Shown: piece after piece, positions 1-10,500 of the stretch
How positions within the stretch are numbered: position 1 is the first letter of the stretch
Layout: each line of letters starts with the position of its first letter
Assembly (NCBI RefSeq): GCF_015706575.1
Contig: NW_024037057.1
Coordinates: 9,233,203-9,297,202, forward strand
Reading direction: 5' to 3'
Source of the DNA: Patiria miniata
Lineage: Eukaryota; Echinodermata; Asteroidea; Valvatida; Asterinidae
Length of the DNA: 64,000 nucleotides
The notes under the pieces: generated by a model
What the model was told of the DNA's origin: nothing
The model's input: the letters and a program-made list of their open reading frames with translations, nothing else
The model's database searches: none
Position numbers and translations under genes: made by a program

Positions 1-443
1 ACCTCCTCAATTTTTTTTTACCAAAGAGCACCAAGGAATGGGAAATTGCACCAAGGCAAATGATCGAGAGCACCAAGGCAAATTATGGAGGACACCAATG
101 TACATGAGAACACCAAGTAGCAAAATAGTACCCCAGCTTGTCTGTACAATCCAAGCTTGAAGAAAAAAAAGCCCCCCCCCCAAAAAAAAAGCCGCGTCCC
201 CGCGTTAATTCCGGAACTTTGGTCTGACCAGAGACCGAATATTATTTTTTTGGCCTAAAAGGTGATAAATATCATTATGTGCCACACGACCATACGATTG
301 GTTCACTGAGGTTTATAAGCCATTTGTCAGGCTATATTAAAACATAAAACAACGATATTGATGGATGACACTTCTAGGTACTAACATCTGCAATCTTCTT
401 AAAAAAGATCAAATGAAATCTGTAACTGGTGTAACATTCTTAC

Positions 444-1509
444 AGGCTTTGCAGATCCTTCAACTCGTGAAACCAGTCCGCTTCAAAGCTTGTGATGAGA
501 TTGCCGGATATATTTCTGAGAATAGGATAAAAAAAAAGGACAGCTCTAATCCACATTCCAAATCATTCCAATCGAAAACAGAAACGCAATCAGTCACGTG
601 GAATTTGACGAATGATTTAAAATATACATGAGCAATATTGCATCTGCAGAGCAACATCAGCAAATATTCTAAGATCGTTGCTCTGAAATTGTACTCACAA
701 CGTTGTTAGATTTTGTAGCCCATCAAACGTCCCAGGTTCAAAATTGCTGATGCTGTTGTTGATGAGACGTCTGGAATTGTAACGACAGACACAAACGAAT
801 GAAAGTAACATTTCTGCTCTATCAAAAGAGCAATGCGAGGCAATTTATACGACCAAATATATAGTATTATTACATTTTGGTTCTGAATCAGCATTTAGTA
901 ATCGATGTTTTTGTAACTGAGCCAAATGTCTAAGCAGCAGTAATAAGCAGAAATCGCTATTGATAACAATAGGCAGAAAACCACTTACTACCAATATATA
1001 TCAAACTGACTGTAAGGCCAAAAACGTCTCCGGTTTTTGGCATGCGCGCGTTTCGCCGTAGCCATGCGCGTCGGCAAAATTAAATAACATGTTTTTTTAC
1101 GATGTCTCAAAACCGCAAAGGTCACTGGCTTGGCTGGAATCCTGCTGCTGCTCAGTTTTAACGTGTTTTAGGGGGGCTACGATCGAGTATAAGCTTGATG
1201 TGTCCTCTCTGGGCTCCCATATATTTTGCACTAAATTTAGTCGGGCATTTATAGAAAAAAGAGGGGGGTGAAAAAAACTCGCGTCGCTACACTACATGAG
1301 GCAAGCTCCATACCAGAAACCGGATACGTTTTTGGCCTGAGCTGTTTTAACAAAGCAAAGTATGAACGCACTTAGCAGCTCTGACATTTGCCCCACACTG
1401 ATCAGACTCAAGATGAGATATTGCAGTTTAAACTTACAATATTCTCAGTTCTGAAAATTCTTTGAAGAGTCCTGCATCCAGAACGCTGACGTTGGCGCCG
1501 GACAGTGTG
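444..1509 (-). CDS. Exons 18-20: three 24-residue leucine-rich repeats
   Basis: Three exons of exactly 72 nt (1509-1438, 770-699, 515-444), each phase 2-2, each encode one [36 protein letters not shown] and [16 protein letters not shown] ends. The typical F-x-x-L-x-x-L-x-x-L spacing is clear. One repeat per 72-nt exon is the known layout of LGR-type receptor genes. Intron gaps hold one MITE (1016-1337). Confidence 0.88.
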
Positions 1510-4500
1510 CTGAATTCATACCAGTGGTGAGAAATAATGGTTATAAGATCATAATAAGTGAGGGAGCACAAAGATAAGCGTAGGTAATATAGAAGATCAA
1601 GGCTTGCGATGTGAAATCCATTAAAGTTTACAAAACTGACAATTTTTTTTCGACGCACCAACCATCCAACCAACCGACTATCGAGCAAAAACACATGCCT
1701 CTAATCTCAGCTATAATTAATACAAAAAGCAAGCCATTTTGCAATCAGAAAAGTAGGCTTACACATATCTTTGCAAATGGTTTTAGGATTAACAATATTA
1801 ACTTACAGGTCCTCTACTTTTGTAGCAATACGTCCGATAGTAGTCTGATTCCAGCCGCCAATGCAGGCAACCTCAAAAATCCCATTCATCTTGCATTTGC
1901 ACTCAGTGGGGCATCGATGAGTTACTGACAGAAATAATCAAGCGAAATAATTTAGGAACGACAGATTCTAATGAAAAGAGGCTAAGATTTTTAGGTACAC
2001 GTACATAGCTCAGGAAATCAATTTCTGAAAGCCATTTACAGATAAAAATGACCTCATGAATAAAAACAAAAGTGAAACAAGCCTGTGCTTTTTTTTTCTG
2101 TGACAGCACAAAATGAGGAAAAGTTAGAAACAAACGAATACAAATTATCACATCTCTTTTACTAAATGAAAAAGAAACATTCGTACCACATTCCCGTTCG
2201 GTCTCGTCATCTGCATTTGGGCAGTCCGGGTTGCCATCACAAACCATGGGCCAGTAGATGCACTTCACTGAGTTGTTACAGAGGAAGAAGTCTGGACAGG
2301 ACACCATTTCTAGACAAAAAAATACAACCAACAGCTGACCATTGCAGAGATTATATATGATTAGGATGAGCCCATGTTAATTTTGCAGACTTATTTCTTG
2401 AGCTGTGTCAAAATTATTCAGAAAAACTCTGCTTTTTATTTTGCTACAGTATTATTTGCAGCTGGTTTCATGCGCTATTTCACGAATACACTGCCAAAAT
2501 AGCGGTGTTACATTGAACGCCGCTGGTATCTGCATAGGACCACTCGTGTAAACCCACACTTGTTGCACCGGTGCACTGCAAAAGCTGTAGTGTTAATTTA
2601 ACACCATTCGGTATCTATATAGGACAACACCAGTAAAATTTAACACCAGGTGGTCCTATATAGATACCAATGGTGTAAATTTAACACTGCAGTTTTTGCA
2701 GTGTGTTAAAGTTATACCACAGGGTTTTTGTAGTGTTTGTTCTTTGTCTTAATGTGTTTCTGACGTACCACAGTCTAGCTCGTCCCGCCCGTCCGTCTGA
2801 CAATCTACGAAGCCATCGCACCGAGCATCAACCGACAAACAGGAACCATCACCGCAATCAAACAGGCGCGCGTCTGGGCACGGTTTCTCAGCTGTTGCGA
2901 ACGCAAAAGTAATGCATATTATGTTGGCTATTTCAAGCCTTACTTCGGGATTTTCCTTTGAAAAAATGGCATTTCTTTAAGTCGTGATCCTATTTTGGGT
3001 GAAGTTCTAAGGCTAATTCGGCCTTTACTCCTATTCAGACAGCAAATGGAATTAACCATTTCTAGAGAAACATTGTCCTAATGGCCATTTGTATCCCTTT
3101 CATTAAATAGCACAATTATAATGTTTTTAAAAAAAATTTGGAATTTTTCGGCAGATATTCTGGCACATTTAATTTTGCGATAATTTTAATTCATTCTACT
3201 AAGTGAAGTGTTCAAAATAGTTAATGCAGTTAGGGCAATAGTACTTACATTTCAGTGAATAATTACCATTCAGCATGAACCAAAACCCACTGTTCGTCAC
3301 AGACAGATCAGAAATGAAATGAACCTTCACTGTCGTTGCATTGAAGGCGATTGTTCGCACTTTGGTGGTGCCGTCAAGCTCAAACGCTTCGGTCGAAGCA
3401 TTGACGAAAAACTGAACTTTGTCACTGTTTCTCTCTGTATCGAACTCTTCGATCGATACCAGTATCGACTCCGATTTTCTCGCCACGATCTCCCAAATGC
3501 AATGGATATCATTGGGGTAGTTGGAGGGGTAACCCGGTGACGTGAAAGAAACAGGATAGCTCCAAATACTGTAGCGACCCATCCCACATTCATCTTTGAG
3601 AAAATAAAATAAATGAAACAATTTTTCAAATAACATTGAGAACAATCATTATAGAATTAATTTCGTTGGTCACGCCATCTTAGAGTTGGAATACGTTTGA
3701 ATGTTTGTCGTTTACACCATGAACACTAGAGGGCGCCTTACCCCTTGAGCATAGTGGTCGGCCCCTCTCGGACGTGTCGTTTCTAACACAAACCAGTTCG
3801 TCCTTTTTGCAAGCAATTTCATCTTCTCCACACGAAACTAAAAATAAAAATGTGCATTGATAAGAAATTAAAATGCACAGATCGTCATCTATTCGCAAGC
3901 TTTTCCCTAAATAAATTTTACAACCATAATCACATAGACTCTAATTGTTAACAAAGTATTTCGAAAATCAAAGCAGTGTAACTTTCTTGAGACGAGGAGG
4001 ATTAAAATATTTCTCTGTAAAACACAACATAATTTAATGGCAGCCGAAGAATAATACTGAAGTCAGTAAACACTTTAGTCTAAACTCAAGTCTTATTGAA
4101 AAGCATATGCTTACCATATTTGGCCGGTTTCTGCTCAACATTGAGCAAAAAGCCCTTCTTCCTAACACTCAGATCGGAAGTGAACTTTGCAAACATCGTG
4201 TTGCCACTGGACGCAAGACTAATGGGAAAATATTTCCTGAAATCACAAATTAGAGGACACACCTTAAATATCGTTTACAGTCAACAACGTCACTTCCGCC
4301 AAACCAACGCTCAATTTTTAAGAACTAAATTTCAAGTTAGTTTATGATAACTAAGAAAATGGGCCCGAAAACACAATTGTTTCCACAGGATCCAAATATT
4401 TATGAATTTGAAAATGATAAAAATATTTGAAAATGATAAAAATATGGCAAGCAAATACTATAAATGACATTGTTTTAAACTTAAATGTGCTGTTCTTAAT

Positions 4501-7500
4501 CGATATCATTTTTTGCATGCAAAAACTGGAATTCGGATTATGCGATTCAAAGACCCGTTGTTACTTTATGAGTGAACGTCCGATGCAATCAGGCAACAGA
4601 TGATAACGTCACCTCGCGTTAAACAACAACCACACCTTAAGATTGTAAAAGAATTGTAGGTATAAATGCAGCTTTGGAAAAGTAGGGCAACACTTTCCCG
4701 CAGGCTTTTGACATCACAATAGATTTCCAAACCTAACTTACCCACTTGCTTCGAAAATGCTGTCTTCGAATCCAACGCCATTGCTGCAAAAGAAGTAGTC
4801 GTAGCCTTCCTCGATTAGGAACTCAGTGAAAATCAGAACGATACGGTATCCCACTTCTGCCACCACCAACCAAAAACACTGCAGTTGATCGGGGTACTCG
4901 TCGATTGGCCAGCCGGGAGAGCTGATATTGAACGATCTATTTCCTGCTAAATCAAAAATGCCTTCACCGCACGGCCCTGTTGTGTACAACAATTAGAATA
5001 AATTGTTAGATCAAAGTCTAAAACTGTTACAAGCTTTTTTAAGTTGAATAACAAATGTTACTTTAAAAAAGTGATAATGAATGGGATGGAATGAGAACAG
5101 ATATTCAATCAATTCAAAGCTTGAAAAGAATTTCGTGACAAGGGAAACTGGAATGACAGTACATTAGAAGGAATAAAAACGTTTCCCATAAATGTTGCAT
5201 TATAATTTTCAAGTGAAGATGTTAAGTAGATTAAACAGCTCACGAAAAATGGATTAAGGAAGAAAACAGAAAATCGCACCGCAGTCGAATTCATCTGAGA
5301 AGTCCGCGCAGTCAATGTTTCCATCACAGAGGCGATCACTTGAGACGCACTGGTCTCCCGACCGGCAGTGAAACTCACTCTCAGAACAGTTACCTGTTTG
5401 CCAAATATAAGGTTAAGGCAAAGATCTCAGAATACCTTTCATAACAATGGAAACATAAAAACTTCAGGTCACTATCAATAAAGCATTTATAAGCGATTTA
5501 ATTCACTTAACTGCAGAAATATACATGGTATAGCTATTCTTTTAGAACTATCACTTACCACACCCAATTTCGTCCGAATACTCTGGGCAGTCTGCCAAAC
5601 CATCGCAGACGGCTGTTTCATGGATGCATGCGATGCCAGAAGAGCATCGCTGCTGATTCGGCAGACATTCTGAAACAACGATGAACTCAAAGTAATTGTA
5701 AACATTAGATTTGTATCCTTCACACGATATATCACTCTTAATATATGAATCACAGTTGACATATGTGAATCACTCCGATATCAATGAACTGTTTTAATTA
5801 CACTTTTATTTGAAAACAAAACAACCGTCTAGATAGTGTTTGTAAACATCAAATATTTCTGCAGAAATGATATCTCCTGCCAAATCCCTAAACTTACCAA
5901 CATCGGTGAATTGACGAACGTCAATTGCCAACACATCTGCATAACCAGATGTAAAACATTCCTTCACGATCACCATCACCGATTCATTGGTAGAAATGGA
6001 AGTCGGGTAGTTAGTCTTCTTGTACGAAGAAGCACTGCCGACCGTCCTTATGGTCCGGATCTTGTCCAGGTCATCGGGATCGGAGGTCGTAACAAAGGTC
6101 ACGCGGCACAGTCGTGGGAGCTTTTGAATGTTGGCCTGAATTTTGGTCCCCACGTCTGATTCCACCTTCCATAGACACTCCACTCTGGGGTTATTGTGCT
6201 CAATCGCATACGTGACGTTAGGACGAGTGCGTGTGGTTTCATTCCCACAGTAACCTGCGAGTATCAAAGTCGAACTATCAAGCGACAAATCCAAGCTCAT
6301 AATTACCCGACTCCAACCGGTCTTGAACAGAGTATTTACCGGCCAAGCACATATTTATTTCCATTCATAAATATCTTTCCAGTCAATAAAATCAAACCTT
6401 TTCGGCCCACTTAAGTCAAAAAAGTTATTTAAAAAAAAAACATAAATTTGCCACGATTTTGTTTAACAATTTTACTTCATGTTTTTCGAAGCACCTCTCG
6501 GGCTATACAATGGAATGTCCATATCCCGAAAAGTCGCAAACATCTCCTTTGTCTCAATGTATTGAGATTGGCGCGCACGTTGGCGCGTACTGCGTAGTGT
6601 TGCGCATGCCTATAGCCTACGGGAAAAGGCACTGGATTTTCTAGGAGTCCACATTTTATGTGACACTGGAAAAGTCTTTAAGACCAACCAGCCTTTATCA
6701 CCCGTTTAAAACCGATCATGGGATAGGCTCTCGACCAGTGGGAAAGTAAACTGTCTTAGGTGTTTATGGATAAAACCAATCCTTTATCATGCTGCCACCA
6801 TTTCAGTCATGTTCCCTGTATCCTATAACAGTACTGAATGATAATGTTTTTGTGCAAAAAGGAACCAGACTATTTTTTCTTCCAGCCTCGCTTTGGTTTA
6901 AGTTGGAAATAATTAAGATGGCCGTAACATGATAATGGTCCATAAGGACCCTTCTATAGCTACCAACCAAACCATTCAAAACGAAACTTACCGCACAGAA
7001 ACTCATCAGATCGGTCATAACAGTCAGCCTTGCCGTTGCATATTTGATAACGAGGTACACACTCTCCCGTTAATGCACACTCAAAGTGATGCTTCTCGCA
7101 TAGACCTATACAATCCAGAATGATAAAACATATAGTGGTGGCATTTACTATTATTTTTTAATTTTGAGGTTAAATTGATTACATTATTCTGTCGAAAATG
7201 AAGGAAAGGGTTCCTTAACATTTGCCCAAAAACAGGTACTCTGCTTACATTAAAGCCAGTGTATAGAAACATCATACATGAAACAGTTAGTTTGGGTTCG
7301 AAGAATGTGAGAAATGTCAGCTAATTGGTCAATCTGACTACCCAAGATCAATGAGCTAGATACCCGTTTTATTGAACGATTCTGAAAAAAAAGAATCATG
7401 TTATATAATGGAAAGGTGGATTATTTTTGTGTGTAGGTTTTCCGGGATATTGAAAAACATTTTCCATTCAAATTCACCAACTCTAACATTCGATTTCGTC

Positions 7501-10500
7501 CGAGAAAAATTTCACGCGCTTTTAACATTTTAGTCAACAAATCCAATTTAGTCATTTACTATTCCATTTCATAGTTCGGTCAACCTCTTTAGTCACTTGG
7601 TCGAGAATATTCGTCATTACAGATCAAATTCGTCTAAGCTGTTGCCGAATGGCAGCATTCAGAGATCAAACTCGTCATATATAAATCAATTAGGCGTATT
7701 TGATTTTTGAAAAACAAGATTTAGCGTGGACGAGACGAAATCGAATACGTCGGGATGAAAACGTGCGCTCATTGTTTCAATTTGCTTGAACTGAATTTGA
7801 AATTGTCTGACAAAAGACGAAATTAAAACATAGGAAGTGCACTAAATCAACAAATTTGAATATAAGAAACGAGGAATTCTAATAATAAACTGGCCGAGAA
7901 AACCAATAATTAACAATTGACAAACAGTATCTCTCTTACCACAGCCTAGTTCGTCTCCGTATCCAGGGCACTCCCTCTCGCCATTGCACACATGAGATGC
8001 GTTCTCCAGACAACTCAGGCCAGATGGACATGCAAACTCACTCACATCACAATCTTCAAGGAAAAAATGTCCAAAAGAAAAATTAAAAGAACGGCAAGAA
8101 AGGACTAATCACCAAAGAATCCCATCATGTTATTACTAATTGCACATCATTCAGCAGTTTACTTATCAAATTTGCATCTGAAATGTGATACTAAACCTAC
8201 CTGTGGTGTTGTAGGTAGTGAAGACCAGCCTCAACTCGCTGAGGTATCCATAACTTCTTGACAGCCCAAGAGTGAGCCACATTCCCTGACCACTCGATAA
8301 AACTTGAGCCGGTAAAAAGAACGATCCGGAATTCGTGTCCAGCACGAGAATTGGTATCTCGTTCACCGGATCGTATCCGTTGCCAACCGTTAGGACTATC
8401 TGGTTCCCGCTGAATTTCTCCACCACTAGCCGGATTCTGGTTCCGGCAGGCTCCGTCAGGCGCCAGACGCACTCGAACTGCATCGGTTCTTCATTGTAAT
8501 GGGTTACCATGACGCCGTCTGACGAAGAGTTATCCGGAACCGGTCCGTCTGATCCGGGATATATCCCGTAGAATCCGGTGAAATGAGTGGATGAGGTGCC
8601 GACAACTTGACTTGCATTTGCCAGAATGGTGAGCGGTTCCTCAAGATGTAAAACGAGATCTGACGCACCACAGTAATCTAGGTGCGAGTAAAGTTTGTTT
8701 CAAGTTTGTACCTAAGACATAAAACTAAGATGAAAAATGAAGATTTGTCGAAATAACAAAATATGGATGAGTATGTGGTCTGTATTATTGATGGAAAAAA
8801 ATACTCATATAGGGCGCCATCAAGATACAAGTTAGGCCACACGTGCATTTGCATCTCTTTCGTGTCAACTCAAATTGAAAAGAAAAGAACCACAAAAAAT
8901 CATACACCAAAACTGATATTTTTAATTACGATAAATACAGACAATGGTCAAATTTCAAACTAACAACATTTTTTTACTTGGAATCCTGAAAAAGACATCT
9001 ACCAAAAGGGCGCCCTTAATTCGACAACTAACGTACAAGTTTACAAGGTCCATTCGTTATATGATTAAAACAGATTGATAAGATGTGTCCAACAATGTGT
9101 CCAACAACAGCACTGCATCCTTATTATACTCATGTCAGGATTAGTTTATAAAGGATTGCCATTTCGGACACAAAGTAATACATTGCCACCACTGTTTTCT
9201 GAATCTATCGTCATATACTCACCACAGTTACCGCCCTCATCCGTGTAATCTGAACAGTGGGCCTTGCCATCACATACAGCGTGCATTGGTATGCATTTCG
9301 AATCGATGGTGCACAGTACTTGCCCAGTTGCACATTCAACTGCAGTTTGAAAGGTAAGAAGTTTTACCGAAATAGAAAATAAATAGTGATGGTTTCACTT
9401 GTGTCATTACAAACACTGCCAGCAATAAATGGGCCTACATGTCTTGGGTAAGGATGTTCATGTCTTGAGTAAGTGTGCTATTACGATGATTTTCAACCAC
9501 ATCTTGGTAAAAATGTAATATAAGTTAAAAGTGAAATTAAATCCCCGGTGTATACCTTCCACACTTGTAAGGTTCTCCAATCGTAAAAGGATCGTTTGAA
9601 TTCGTTCTTCGCCGTTGCCCAGATGAAAGAATGACGTCAGAGAGATCCAAAGATTCCGATCAAAGAAGAAGTAGGAGGAGCCGTTGTCACTCTTGAAAGT
9701 GCCACTGTCAATCTCCGTCAGTAAGGAGGAACGATTGCTGGTGTCGTGTCCCCGTCCGAAGGAGAGCTTCTGATAATTCTGTAGATTAAGAGAGAGCAGG
9801 TCTAGGAACACGACAAATGAGTCCCGTTGGGCGACGGTGATCAGCCACACACACTCCCAAGATACTTGGTTGTCTGGGATGGACACGCTGAGAAGATGCC
9901 GGTCATCGAGGGCTATGTCGCCATACCCACAGATCAAACCTGAAGGAGGCAAATACATGTAAGTGTCCGGGCGTATCCGGATGCGGGGGGAGGGGGTTGG
10001 AGCAGGACTGGCGTGGGAGAGCCGGGTGCTCATTCTTGTTTATTTTTCAATTAAGTTTTAGACAAGACGACAAATTATTTAATGAAATGAATACCAAATC
10101 TTACCTTATCACTATTTGAAGATTAGATTAGGACTTAAACTTATATATAACATTTTTTGTACAGCTTTGTTAGCTTTCGTGGCGCCATAATGACAAATTA
10201 TAATTGAATACTCCATTCAATCAGCGCAAACAAATTGGTAAACTAAACAGATTGTTTGACCGACCGACCCTAATAGTATTTTTGATAGATATGTAATCGG
10301 AAGCAAAACCAACAATTCTGGGGGCCTTATCGAGTAAAAATTGTCAATATTGTATGCTTAGTAGCTCCTCAAAATCGGCCCAGCTCTAGACTGCGTGTTT
10401 TTGGTTGGGACTTGTAGAAAAATCGAGCTTTTTCATTTTGAGGATTACATTTTACAGAGAGGTTGAAGATAATTCTGGAAAAAAATACGAAGATGAAAAA

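Noticed and set aside
1611-1928. 105-codon plus frame
   Set aside because: Antisense shadow of the LRRNT exon on the minus strand.
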